A stretch of 64,000 bases of DNA, taken from positions 1,054,001 to 1,118,000 of the forward strand of contig NZ_JABXYU010000001.1 of the NCBI RefSeq assembly GCF_013394795.1. The letters run 5' to 3'. Origin of the DNA: Leptotrichia sp. oral taxon 223 (GTDB taxonomy: Bacteria > Fusobacteriota > Fusobacteriia > Fusobacteriales > Leptotrichiaceae). Below, piece after piece: positions 18,904 through 28,024 of the stretch; within the stretch, counting starts at the first letter, position 1; each line of letters begins with the position of its first letter. A program made the translations under genes and the position numbers. The notes below the pieces were generated by a model. It worked only from the letters and a program-made list of their open reading frames with translations, was not told the DNA's origin and searched no databases.

Positions 18904-19917
18904 TTATTTTCCTTTTTCACCAAATATTTTTTCAATTCCCAAATGTCTATATCCAAACTCCGTTACAACTCTTCCACGTGGAGTTCTTTTTATAAACCCT
19001 ATTTTCACTAAATACGGCTCATAAACTTCCTCTATCGTCCGTCTGTCTTCCCCGAGTAAAAGCGACAATGTTTCGATTCCGACAGGCCCACCATTGTACA
19101 CATTTATAATTGAAAGCAAAATATTCCTATCTAATTCATCAAGTCCATTATCATCCACTCCCAGAAGCCTTAGAATACCATCAACGCTTTCCTTTTCCAA
19201 AACACCTGAACCTTCCACCAACGCAAAGTCCCTTGCCCTTTTCAATAGCCTATTTGCAATTCTAGGTGTTCCTCGGCTTCTTTTGGCAATTTCCGTAATT
19301 CCGTCCTCATCATATGAAATATTAAGAATATTTGCCCCTCGTCGTATAATTTCCTTCAATTCTTCTAATTGATAGTATTCCATCCTATGAGTAACTCCAA
19401 ATCTATCACGAAGCGGTGTACTTAGCTGTCCTGCCCTCGTAGTCGCCCCAATTAGCGTAAATCGTGGCAATTCCACACGAATACTTCTCGCAGATGGTCC
19501 TTTCCCAATAAGAATATCCAGTTCCCCGTCTTCCATTGCAGGATATAAAATTTCCTCCACCGATGTATTCAATCTATGAATCTCATCAATAAACAAAATA
19601 TCATTTTCCTCCAAAGACGTCAAAATAGCCGCTAAATCTCCCGCTTTCTCCAGTACAGGCCCAGTTGTTATCTTCAAGTTCACTCCCATTTCTGTGGCAA
19701 TAACTCCCGCAAGGGTAGTTTTCCCCAGTCCTGGCGGTCCATATAATAAAATATGATCAAGCGATTCATTCCTCATTTTAGCAGCCTTTATAAATATATT
19801 CATTTTCTCTTTCAAATCCTGCTGGCCAATATATTCCTTAAAAGTTCTTGGCCGTAAACTTCTTTGAATATTGTCTTCCCCTAATTCCTTAGGTTCCAAT
19901 ATTCTTTCCTCATTCAT
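18904..19917 (-). CDS. ruvB: Holliday junction branch migration helicase RuvB
   Basis: The 337-residue AAA+ motor has Walker [10 protein letters not shown], Walker B IDEIHR, sensor [10 protein letters not shown] and the C-terminal winged helix ([17 protein letters not shown]). It drives branch migration with RuvA. The second of two adjacent ATGs (19917) fits the GAGGAG site better, at 5 nt against 2 nt. ruvA and ruvC are not in the window. Confidence 0.95.
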   Translation of the reverse strand: MNEERILEPKELGEDNIQRSLRPRTFKEYIGQQDLKEKMNIFIKAAKMRNESLDHILLYGPPGLGKTTLAGVIATEMGVNLKITTGPVLEKAGDLAAILTSLEENDILFIDEIHRLNTSVEEILYPAMEDGELDILIGKGPSARSIRVELPRFTLIGATTRAGQLSTPLRDRFGVTHRMEYYQLEELKEIIRRGANILNISYDEDGITEIAKRSRGTPRIANRLLKRARDFALVEGSGVLEKESVDGILRLLGVDDNGLDELDRNILLSIINVYNGGPVGIETLSLLLGEDRRTIEEVYEPYLVKIGFIKRTPRGRVVTEFGYRHLGIEKIFGEKGK

Positions 19918-19978
19918 CATTTCTCCTCAATATTTTTTCTTTATTTACTTAAACTTTTACTATTTATAAATTAACACT

Positions 19979-20048
19979 AATGGCGACTGTTTCCCTTTGC
20001 TTTATAAAAAAGAAATAACAAAAAATTATAGAAAAAACATTTATTAAC
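19979..20048. repeat. Dispersed intergenic repeat, copy 2
   Basis: It matches the 9608-9677 copy from ATGGCGACTGTT through TTTATAAAAAAGAAA to ATTTATTAAC with scattered differences. It lies between the DUF445 and ruvB genes. The left hairpin arm seen in copy 1 is absent. Confidence 0.55.
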
Positions 20049-20082
20049 TAAAATACTCTAAAATAAAATTTTAAAATATTTT

Positions 20083-20709
20083 TTATATCTGTTTTAGTAA
20101 TAGCATTATAAAAAATTGAAATAATGCAATTACTCCTCCCAATACTCCGCCAATAATTTCAATATGCTTCAATTCATTTTTAGATACGGATAAAATAATT
20201 TGTTCCATTTCTTCCAGTGAAAAGTTTTTCATTTTTTCCAACATTATTTCTTTAAAGTTTATTTTATCTTTTGCGATTTTTATTATTTCTTCCACTATTT
20301 CCTCTTTGTTTTCTAAAATTGACTTTTTAAAATATGATTTTATTTTTTCTATTAATGAATCATTTAAAAACATTTTTAATAGCGGATTTTTTTCTAATAC
20401 ACTATTTTTCAGCTTTTCGCCTATAATTTTGTCAAGCAGTTTATCCAGAATATCATCGTTAAAAGCATTGCCATTTTTTAGTTTTTCAGTAATGTATTCC
20501 ACTGAGATAAGTTCCTTTTCTATTGTTTCAGCAATGTTTACTGAAATTCTGTCCCGATTTTTAGGGATTAGTCCCTGTATTTTAAAAAATAGCAGGTTTA
20601 TTTCCTTATAAGGCCTGAATAGCAGCTTTATTGCCAGATAATTTGTAAACCATCCTATAATTATTCCGACAAAAACCATTATGGCAAGCTGTATTAATAA
20701 ATTTCCCAA
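20083..20709 (-). CDS. DUF445 family membrane protein
   Basis: The start is TTG 20709, with GGAGG 5 nt upstream, giving 208 residues. The more distal TTG 20721 would place the ribosome site inside the gene. An N-terminal transmembrane helix with GWFTNYLAIKLLFRPYKE is diagnostic of DUF445 (YheB/YtxP type). A helical middle part and a C-terminal transmembrane helix follow. Function unknown; family members are inner-membrane proteins. Confidence 0.82.
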   Translation of the reverse strand: MGNLLIQLAIMVFVGIIIGWFTNYLAIKLLFRPYKEINLLFFKIQGLIPKNRDRISVNIAETIEKELISVEYITEKLKNGNAFNDDILDKLLDKIIGEKLKNSVLEKNPLLKMFLNDSLIEKIKSYFKKSILENKEEIVEEIIKIAKDKINFKEIMLEKMKNFSLEEMEQIILSVSKNELKHIEIIGGVLGGVIALFQFFIMLLLKQI

Positions 20710-20787
20710 TTTTTCCTCCAAATTTATAGCTAACGAGCAATTTTATTATAAATTTTTACTCAAAAATTATAATATTTTGTTTTTGCA

Positions 20788-21210
20788 TTATCCAGCAATT
20801 GCCCTTCCATATTCTCTACATTTTTCAATTTTTTCATCATCGTCAACAGCCAGATGAATGATAAGTCCGTCATTTACAATAGAAAATCCTTCATTTATCA
20901 TTTCTTCACGCCAAGTCTCCATCCAGCCGCCTTGTCCCCAGTCATAGGAGCCAAAAAGCCCAACTGTTTTTCCAAAAATCTTGTCTTTTATCCCTTCAAT
21001 AAATTCTACCATTTCAGGCGCAACTTCTTCTGCTCCTCCAGCAGGCGATCCGAATGCTATAAAATCAGCATTAACTGCACTTTCATCAGCTTCTTCCACA
21101 TTTATCAGTCTTACAGTGGCTCCAGCATTTTCTGCACCTTCGCCAATGTATTTTGCCATATCTGCAGTATTTCCAGTACCTGTGTAATAAATTATATTTA
21201 ATGTTGCCAT
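20788..21210 (-). CDS. Flavodoxin
   Basis: The 140-residue protein starts at ATG 21210 (GAGGG upstream). TGTGNTADMA is the FMN phosphate loop, and FGSYDWGQGGWM and the conserved acidic sheet complete the flavodoxin fold. It is a low-potential electron carrier for anaerobic metabolism such as pyruvate oxidoreductase or radical SAM activation. It follows ackA by about 70 bp. Confidence 0.93.
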   Translation of the reverse strand: MATLNIIYYTGTGNTADMAKYIGEGAENAGATVRLINVEEADESAVNADFIAFGSPAGGAEEVAPEMVEFIEGIKDKIFGKTVGLFGSYDWGQGGWMETWREEMINEGFSIVNDGLIIHLAVDDDEKIEKCREYGRAIAG

Positions 21211-21277
21211 TATTTCCCTCTTTTCTTTATAATTTAAAAAATTATTTAAAGCCAAACTCTAAAGTCTGGCTATTTTC

Positions 21278-22474
21278 TTATTTCGTTAATTTGTAAGTGT
21301 CTCTTGCTATTACAAGCTCTTCTGCCGTTTCAATCTTGTAAATTTTAACTTTTGAATTTTTTGTTGATAATTCCACATTTCCTGGCAATCTCTGTGCATT
21401 CTTTTCTTTGTCCAGTTCAATTCCAAAATATGAAAGCGCATCACAGATATACTGTTTCGCTCCAACTGAATTTTCCCCAATTCCACCTGTAAAGGCGATT
21501 GCGTCAATACCGTTCATTGCTGCAACGTAAGCTCCAATATAAAGCTGTATTCTGTAGCAGAACATTTCATAAGCTAAAATAGCTTTTTCATCCCCAGCTT
21601 TTTTAGCTGTATCTAAATCACGAAAATCTGAACTTGTTCCTATCATTCCCAAAATCCCAGACTTCTTGTTCATTCTGTTATTCATTTCATCCAAAGATAG
21701 TCCTCTTTTTCTCATAATATAAATAACAGAAGCAGGATCTACATCTCCTGTTCTAGTTCCCATCATAACTCCTGCAAGCGGTGTCATTCCCATTGATGTA
21801 TCTACAACTTTACCATTTTGAACTGCTGAAATGCTCGCTCCATTCCCAAGATGGCAAACTATAATTTTTGAGTCCTCTTTTCCCAACATTTCTCTTGCCA
21901 CTTCACTTACATATCTGTGAGAAGTTCCATGAAATCCATATTTTCTTACTTTCAAATCAGTATAGTCTTCGTAAGGATAAGGATACATGTACGCCTTTGC
22001 TGGCATTGTCTGATGGAAAGCTGTATCAAATACAACTACATTCTTTTTACCAGGAAGCAATTTTTGGATAACCTTTATTCCCATTATGTGTGCTGGGTTG
22101 TGCAAAGGGGCAAGCGGCGCAATTTCTTCAAGATTTTTTATAACTTCATCGTCTACAATTACAGATTTTTCATAATATTCTCCCCCATGGACAATTCTAT
22201 GTCCTATCGAGTCAATTTCATCCACGCTTGATATTACCCCTATTTTCTCATCCTGAAGTGTCTTTAATATAAGTTCCACCGCAACTGTATGATTTTCCAT
22301 AGGAACTTCCATTTTATCAATTTTTTCTCCAGTTAACAGATTTTTATAGCTGAAAATAGGATTAGCAATCCCTATCCTTTCACAATTTCCTTTAGCCATC
22401 GATTGCTCATTAGTCATGTCAATAAGTTCAAATTTTGCAGATGAACTCCCGCAATTTATTACCAAAACTTTCAT
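21278..22474 (-). CDS. ackA: Acetate kinase
   Basis: The start ATG 22474 follows TTTGGAGGG and gives 398 residues. Signatures are VLVINCGSSSAKFEL at the N-terminus, FHGTSHRYVS and TRTGDVDPA. It converts acetyl phosphate plus ADP to acetate plus ATP, the main substrate-level phosphorylation step of fermenters. It lies downstream of pta with 127 bp between them. Confidence 0.96.
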   Translation of the reverse strand: MKVLVINCGSSSAKFELIDMTNEQSMAKGNCERIGIANPIFSYKNLLTGEKIDKMEVPMENHTVAVELILKTLQDEKIGVISSVDEIDSIGHRIVHGGEYYEKSVIVDDEVIKNLEEIAPLAPLHNPAHIMGIKVIQKLLPGKKNVVVFDTAFHQTMPAKAYMYPYPYEDYTDLKVRKYGFHGTSHRYVSEVAREMLGKEDSKIIVCHLGNGASISAVQNGKVVDTSMGMTPLAGVMMGTRTGDVDPASVIYIMRKRGLSLDEMNNRMNKKSGILGMIGTSSDFRDLDTAKKAGDEKAILAYEMFCYRIQLYIGAYVAAMNGIDAIAFTGGIGENSVGAKQYICDALSYFGIELDKEKNAQRLPGNVELSTKNSKVKIYKIETAEELVIARDTYKLTK

Positions 22475-22601
22475 TTTTCCCTCCAAATTTATATTTTTAT
22501 TTTTACCTTCCAATATCAAACTATTAAAGTTAATCACTTTCAATGTTTTGACAAAATAGTTCTATTTTTTATCTTATGTTTAAACTGATTTTACATAAAA
22601 G

Positions 22602-23606
22602 CTACATTTCAGATTCCACAGCTGTAATTGCTACAACCTCAACTATATCCTCCACGCTGCATCCTCTCGAAAGATCGTGAACTGGACGTGCCAACCCTTG
22701 GATTAACGGTCCTAGCGCTTTTGCCTTAGCCAATCTCTGTGTCAATTTGTAACCGATATTTCCTGAATCCAAGTCAGGGAAAATCAATACGTTTGCCTGT
22801 CCTGCCACTTTTGAGTCAGGTGCTTTTGCAGCAGCCACTTCTGGAATAATTGCAGCATCCAGCTGTAATTCCCCGTCAAAGTCAAAATCAACATTTCTAA
22901 CTTTTAAAATTTCAATAGCTTCCCTAACTTTGCTTACAGATACCCCATCGGCACTTCCCTTTGTAGAATATGATAAAAATGCCACTTTCGGTTCTTTTAT
23001 TCCGGCAGTAAATCTAGCTTTTTCCGCTGCAGAAATAGCAATGTCGGCAAGCTGCATGGCTGTAGGATCAGGAATTACTCCTCCATCTGAATATACAAAG
23101 GTTCCGTTATATCCAAATTCAGGCGTATTTGTTATCATGATAAAAGAACTCGATACTGTCTTTAGCCCTTCCTTTGGCCCAATTATGTGAATTGCCGCTC
23201 TTAAAACATGCGCTGTTGGTGAAGCTGAACCTGCTACCATTCCGTCGACTCTGCCCTGATGTACAAGCATTGCCGCAAAATATCTTGGATCTGACATGAG
23301 TATCGCTTTTGCCGTTTCAAATGTCATTCCTTTTTTCTCTCTTCTTTTTTTCAAGAGCTCTGACATATTGTCAATTGTTGCACATGAATCAGGATTGTAA
23401 AATATCGCTCCTTCCAATGAAACTCCAATTTTGTCTGCTTTTGCCTTTATTTTTTTTTCATCTCCGACTAAAGCTATTTTTGCAATTCCTTCACTAATAA
23501 TTTTTTCTGTAGCCCGCAAAACTCTTTCATCCTCTGTTTCCGGTAAAATAATAGTTTTGTTCAGTTTTTTAGCCTTTTCTTTTAATTCGTCTGTCAATGT
23601 GTTCAT
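22602..23606 (-). CDS. pta: Phosphate acetyltransferase
   Basis: The 334-residue short-form enzyme has GMVAGSASPTAHVLRA, SSSFIMI and LIFPDLDSGNIGYK. It makes acetyl phosphate from acetyl-CoA and feeds ackA. AAGGAGAG precedes the ATG. No N-terminal regulatory DRTGG domain is present, in line with simple fermentative enzymes. Confidence 0.95.
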   Translation of the reverse strand: MNTLTDELKEKAKKLNKTIILPETEDERVLRATEKIISEGIAKIALVGDEKKIKAKADKIGVSLEGAIFYNPDSCATIDNMSELLKKRREKKGMTFETAKAILMSDPRYFAAMLVHQGRVDGMVAGSASPTAHVLRAAIHIIGPKEGLKTVSSSFIMITNTPEFGYNGTFVYSDGGVIPDPTAMQLADIAISAAEKARFTAGIKEPKVAFLSYSTKGSADGVSVSKVREAIEILKVRNVDFDFDGELQLDAAIIPEVAAAKAPDSKVAGQANVLIFPDLDSGNIGYKLTQRLAKAKALGPLIQGLARPVHDLSRGCSVEDIVEVVAITAVESEM

Positions 23607-23638
23607 AATTTTCTCTCCTTTTCAATTTTCTTTTTTTA

Positions 23639-24841
23639 TTAATCAAACATAGCTTCAACAAATTCCTTTGTATCAAATTCCCGCAAATCCTCAATTCCTT
23701 CTCCGACACCTATAAATTTAATCGGTTTTTTCAGCTCTTCTGTAATTGGGAAAATAATCCCTCCTTTTGCCGTCCCGTCAAATTTTGTCAAAATAATTCC
23801 TGTCAAATCCACGATTTCATTAAATATTCTAGCCTGTTCCAATCCATTCTGCCCAGTCGTGCTGTCAATCACAAGCAAAGTTTCAAAGTCGGTTTCCCCA
23901 GACTGTTCACATATAATTTTATTTATTTTTTCAAGTTCCTTCATCAAATCACGTTTATTGTGCAGTCTTCCAGCCGTATCCAGTATTGCCACATCAAATC
24001 CACGATTTTTAGCAGTTTTCACCGTATCAAAGATTACAGCGGCAGGATCGCTCCCATGCGCCTGTTTTACAACTTCCACGCCAGTCCGTTTTCCCCATTC
24101 CTCAACTTGTTCAATCGCAGCGGCTCTAAACGTATCTCCAGCTCCAATAATAACCTTTTTCCCGCTATCCTTCAATTTTTTTGCTATTTTCCCAATGGAA
24201 GTAGTCTTTCCAACTCCGTTCACTCCTACAATTAACAAAATATTCAGTTTCCCATCCTGCAATTTTAATTTCGTGCTATTTTCATCGTTATAAACAAGTT
24301 TTGCTTTAAGCAATTCCTTTAATTCATCATAAATTTGCTCCGATGTTTTCAATTTTTTTCGTAAAACTGATTTTTCCAGCTCCTCCACAAGCTGCATTGT
24401 CATATTCATTCCAATATCCGACTGAATCAAAAGTTCCTCCAGTTCCTCGTATAAATCATCGTCTATCGCTTTTCCCAGAAGCATTTCCTTCAATCTTCCA
24501 AAAAATCCCTTCTTAGGAGTCGCCAATCTATCTTTTAATGGCTTTAATTTAGGTTTGCCCTTTGTTTTTTCATTTGATTTCTCTTCTGTTTCTTCTATTT
24601 TTGCGTTTTCAATTTTTTCTCTTTCAGTTTCAGAATTTTTTTCATTATTTTCAGATTTTTTAACACTTTTTCCTAAAATTTCCTCAGCTGTTTGTCTTAT
24701 TTCCTTTTCAGTTTCATCTTTAAGCTTGCTTATTTCGTTTTGGCTGTTTTCAATTTCTTTTTCCACTTGATTTTCCAATGTGTTTTTCTGTTCTTTTTCA
24801 TCTCTTTTCTTTTTCCCAAATTTAAAAAAATTCTTCAGCAT
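23639..24841 (-). CDS. ftsY: Signal recognition particle receptor FtsY
   Basis: The 400-residue protein has a highly charged N-terminal 100-residue A-domain, then the SRP GTPase NG domains: GVNGVGKTTSIGKIA, GDTFRAAAIEQ, DTAGRLHN and TKFDGTAKGG. It docks ribosome-SRP complexes at the membrane. Its ATG overlaps the tsaB stop codon by 1 nt, so translation is coupled. Confidence 0.95.
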   Translation of the reverse strand: MLKNFFKFGKKKRDEKEQKNTLENQVEKEIENSQNEISKLKDETEKEIRQTAEEILGKSVKKSENNEKNSETEREKIENAKIEETEEKSNEKTKGKPKLKPLKDRLATPKKGFFGRLKEMLLGKAIDDDLYEELEELLIQSDIGMNMTMQLVEELEKSVLRKKLKTSEQIYDELKELLKAKLVYNDENSTKLKLQDGKLNILLIVGVNGVGKTTSIGKIAKKLKDSGKKVIIGAGDTFRAAAIEQVEEWGKRTGVEVVKQAHGSDPAAVIFDTVKTAKNRGFDVAILDTAGRLHNKRDLMKELEKINKIICEQSGETDFETLLVIDSTTGQNGLEQARIFNEIVDLTGIILTKFDGTAKGGIIFPITEELKKPIKFIGVGEGIEDLREFDTKEFVEAMFD

Positions 24842-25581
24842 TATTTCTTATCCCTTTCCGCCTGTGATTTTTCCAGATAATCCGGTTTCAAGTTAAAAAT
24901 ATCTGTTTTTCTTACCACACCAGCATTTTCCAAATTTTTATCCAAAAACATCTGTACAAAAGTCATTGTATTAATTGTCAAATTCTTATCTTCAAATATT
25001 TTCACACAGTTTACCAATTTATCCAATATTTTAGTCTTATAATTAAAAACTGCATCTCCAATCAGATAAACTTTTTTATTATTTTTCTTATTTTCAATTA
25101 TTTCCTCAATTACATTATCCAACTTTGCAACCTCATAATTTTTTACCAATTTTAGCCTATTTTCGCTCGAAGTTTCATAAGCCGCACAATAAATCTTTTC
25201 CTTTCGTGAATCAATCAGCGAATATATTTTTACATTTTCATCATTTTCCAAACTTGTTTTCAAATTATAATACCCCTGAAACCCAAGTGCATCCAGTTCA
25301 TTCACCTCATAAAAATTTACATTCCGTCCAAAAAACAATCCCTTAACAACCGAAATTGCTATCCGAACACCCGTAAACGAACCCGGCCCTATCGAAACAA
25401 TCACATTTTCAATTTCGTCCAACTTTTTCCCAGTCCATTTCAAAAGGCTGTCAATCTGATCCAAAATCGTAGTAGAATGTGTTTTTGCCATTTCCACATG
25501 AATTTCCCCCAGCAGTTTATCTTTCTCATAAAGTGACAATCCAGCTAGTCTAGTCGTAGTCGTTATCGCAAATATCAACAT
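24841..25581 (-). CDS. tsaB: tRNA t6A modification factor TsaB
   Basis: The start ATG 25581 has GGAG 6 nt upstream and gives 246 residues beginning MLIFAITTTT. It is an ASKHA-fold protein with VSIGPGSFTGVRI, typical of TsaB. TsaB pairs with TsaD and TsaE in threonylcarbamoylation of A37. The last 100 residues are more divergent than usual. Confidence 0.92.
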   Translation of the reverse strand: MLIFAITTTTRLAGLSLYEKDKLLGEIHVEMAKTHSTTILDQIDSLLKWTGKKLDEIENVIVSIGPGSFTGVRIAISVVKGLFFGRNVNFYEVNELDALGFQGYYNLKTSLENDENVKIYSLIDSRKEKIYCAAYETSSENRLKLVKNYEVAKLDNVIEEIIENKKNNKKVYLIGDAVFNYKTKILDKLVNCVKIFEDKNLTINTMTFVQMFLDKNLENAGVVRKTDIFNLKPDYLEKSQAERDKK

Positions 25582-25724
25582 ATTTTTCTCCATTTTTCAT
25601 TTTTCTTCACTTTTACAATAAAACTTCTTTAAAATCAAATCTGATAATCAATATCCCTCTCAAAAACTAATTTTGCTTAATCCAGTAATCAATTTAATAT
25701 TAAACCCAAACATTAAAAATTAAA

Positions 25725-26177
25725 TTATTCAATTTCAAAATCTACTTTTTTCCCATTTTCAATCTTATAAACTGACACTTCACGAGCCACATCCGAATAA
25801 TGATTTATCTCAACAAATACCGCATCCTCAGGCATCTCATCCAAAATCTTATCCGCCCACTCAATAATCACAACACTTCCATCTTCCCCAATATAATCCT
25901 CAAACCCAATCTCATAAATCTCCTCAGAATCATTAATCCTATACACATCAAAATGATACACTGGTACATCCCCAGAATTATATTCAATCACATAAGTAAA
26001 CGTCGGACTTTTCACATTCTCCGTAATATTATAATATTCACAAATCTTCTTAGTAAACGTAGTCTTCCCTGCTCCCAAATCTCCAATAAGTCCTAGACAG
26101 CCTCCGTTTTTTAATTTTTCTGCTAAATTTTTTGCTAATTTATCTATCTCATTAAATGTTAATATTTTATTTTTCAT
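25725..26177 (-). CDS. tsaE: tRNA t6A modification ATPase TsaE
   Basis: The 150-residue protein has a P-loop GDLGAGKTTFTK, SPTFTYVIEY and HFDVYRI, followed by IIEWADKI: the complete TsaE signature. It is an ATPase that regenerates the TsaBD complex. It lies 143 bp upstream of tsaB on the same strand. The ATG at 26177 is preferred to a GTG four codons upstream. Confidence 0.93.
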   Translation of the reverse strand: MKNKILTFNEIDKLAKNLAEKLKNGGCLGLIGDLGAGKTTFTKKICEYYNITENVKSPTFTYVIEYNSGDVPVYHFDVYRINDSEEIYEIGFEDYIGEDGSVVIIEWADKILDEMPEDAVFVEINHYSDVAREVSVYKIENGKKVDFEIE

Positions 26178-26730
26178 AATTTTTCTCACTTCTAAATATC
26201 AATTAAATTCTATTTTTATACTAAAGTCCATTTAAATAACGAATTTATTACAAACTTTTCTAATTAAAGGATATAAACCTAATATTTTCAAATAATTAAA
26301 ATATAATTTTCATTTTTTTAATATAGTCTAATTTAAGCTAATCCGTCGGAGCATTTTTCTGTGCTGGCAAAACTGTTTGAGCATAGCGAGTTTTTTGTCA
26401 GTGCAGAAAAATGTCGTAGACTAGCCATAGGTTATTGCGTAGCAATCTTGCCACAATTTTGATTATTAGGATAAACCTTTACTGCAAGATAAGGTTTTGC
26501 GGCAATGAGCAATCCTACAAAAATAAAAAAGAAAAAACATAGTAATATGAAAAAAAATATCTATTAATCAAAATATCTAAAAATAATAAAAAACAATTTA
26601 GTTGAATGATTATAAATTAGTTATTAAACAACCTTATTATAAAAATTTATTTTTATTTTTAAATGAAATTTAGTATTAAATAAAAATATATTTCATTAAC
26701 AAATATTTCTTCTATAATTTTTAAAATTTT
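26178..26730. other. Intergenic region rich in inverted repeats
   Basis: No coding sequence was recognised. It holds a motif-family copy at 26214-26239, a long inverted repeat at 26351-26415, a second nested structure at 26431-26515, a third partial dispersed repeat at 26523-26575, and another motif-family copy at 26656-26679. Confidence 0.6.
26351..26415. repeat. Long imperfect inverted repeat
   Basis: GCATTTTTCTGTGCTGGC at 26351 onward pairs with GTCAGTGCAGAAAAATG near 26396-26412, about 19 of 24 positions. The arms enclose TTTGAGCATAGCGAG. It could be a REP/MITE-like element or an RNA hairpin. Purpose unknown. Confidence 0.5.
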
Positions 26731-27237
26731 TTATTTTTTATACACTTCAATAATTTTATTAATAATTTCCGTTGTGGAAATGTTATCCACAAAGGATAAA
26801 ATCTTTACTTCTCCACCATTTTTTTCAACAACTTTTGTTTCTGGCAAGTCTTCTTTTTTATAATCTCCACCTTTTACGTGAATGTCTGGCTTTAAAATAT
26901 CCAGCAGTTTTTCTGGTGTTTTTTCGTTAAAAATTACTGTATAATCTACAAACTTTGTACCCAAAAGCACAAAAGCTCTATTTATTTCATTATTTATCGG
27001 CCTTTTATCTCCCTTATTCACTTTAACCGAAGCATCGCTATTTATACCAACAACCAAAATATCGCCTAAATTTCTAGCTTCCTCTAGATAAGTTAAATGC
27101 CCAACATGTAAAATATCAAAAACTCCGTTAGTAAAAACTACCTTTTTCCCAGCCTTCTGCAATCTCACTATTTCATCTCTCATTTTATCAATAGTCAGTA
27201 AATTATCCTTAAAACTTTTTCCCAATTCTCTCTCCAA
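26731..27237 (-). CDS. rfaE2: D-glycero-beta-D-manno-heptose 1-phosphate adenylyltransferase-like (RfaE2)
   Basis: The 168-residue nucleotidyltransferase has TNGVFDILHVGH (the HxGH motif), GDKRPINNEINRA and GGDYKKEDLPE, all matching the C-terminal domain of HldE. It would activate heptose phosphate for LPS core or another glycan. It is a stand-alone short form lacking the kinase half. Related cytidylyltransferases share these motifs, so the sugar is inferred. Confidence 0.8.
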   Translation of the reverse strand: MERELGKSFKDNLLTIDKMRDEIVRLQKAGKKVVFTNGVFDILHVGHLTYLEEARNLGDILVVGINSDASVKVNKGDKRPINNEINRAFVLLGTKFVDYTVIFNEKTPEKLLDILKPDIHVKGGDYKKEDLPETKVVEKNGGEVKILSFVDNISTTEIINKIIEVYKK

Positions 27238-27538
27238 TATATTTATCTATTTATAATTATAACATATTTAATTCATAATTTACTCAATCCCTAAATTTAT
27301 TTAATTTTAAAAAGGTTTGAGCATACATCAAATTATACCACATTTTTTACAAAAAAAGAAAATTTTTCTATTTTTTTTCAACTTTTATTTTTTCTAATTT
27401 CAACAATTTAATTTTAAAAAGGTTTAAGTATATTCTCACATTTTTTATCAAAAAAGAAAAAGAAGCATAAGCTTGCTGCTTTTACTTCTCCCAATATTTA
27501 TAAAATTTTTATATATTTTACAAATTAAAACAAATTTA
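27238..27538. other. Intergenic region with a direct repeat
   Basis: It holds two near-copies of an approximately 55-60-bp sequence at 27300-27363 and 27407-27460, both beginning TTTAATTTTAAAAAGGTTT, and a weak terminator. No gene was recognised. Confidence 0.55.
27460..27483 (-). terminator. Weak terminator after the VOC gene
   Basis: On the minus strand AAAAGCA pairs with TGCTTCTTTT across a 9-nt loop, followed by TTTTTCTTTTTT. The stem is short. Confidence 0.4.
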
Positions 27539-27967
27539 CTAAAATTGTAATAATCCATTTTCATCAAATTTAAAATCTGGTCCCCAAACCACTTCCCAAT
27601 AGTATCCATCTAAATCACAAAAATACGCATGGTAACCACCCCAAAATACATCTTGAGGTTCTTTTACAATAATCCCTCCTGCTTTTTTTACCAATTCAAC
27701 AATTTTATCTACATCATCCTTATTTTTTACATTGTATGTTAAAGTAATTCCTGAAAATCCGTTACCTGTCGGAGGATTAATTTCATTAATATCTTTTGCA
27801 AGTAAATCTAAAGGAAATAATTCAAATTTTGTTCCAGGCGTATCAAAAAAGCATACCGGAGGATTGTCTACTTTACATTCTGTTTTATATCCCAAACCAT
27901 CCCTGTAAAACTTTAATGCTTTTTCCATATTTTTTACACCCAAACAAATACAAGTTATTTTATTCAT
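27539..27967 (-). CDS. VOC family (glyoxalase-fold) protein
   Basis: The 142-residue protein begins NKITCICLGVKNMEKALKFYRDGLG and ends in DLDGYYWEVVWGP. These are the two beta-alpha-beta-beta-beta modules of vicinal-oxygen-chelate proteins. The family includes lyases, dioxygenases and resistance proteins, so no substrate can be assigned. GAGGGAG precedes the ATG. It follows the first FtsZ-like gene. Confidence 0.85.
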   Translation of the reverse strand: MNKITCICLGVKNMEKALKFYRDGLGYKTECKVDNPPVCFFDTPGTKFELFPLDLLAKDINEINPPTGNGFSGITLTYNVKNKDDVDKIVELVKKAGGIIVKEPQDVFWGGYHAYFCDLDGYYWEVVWGPDFKFDENGLLQF

Positions 27968-28024
27968 TGTTCTCCCTCTCTTCAGCTAACATTTTTGCTA
28001 GCATTTTTCTTTTATTTTATTTAT

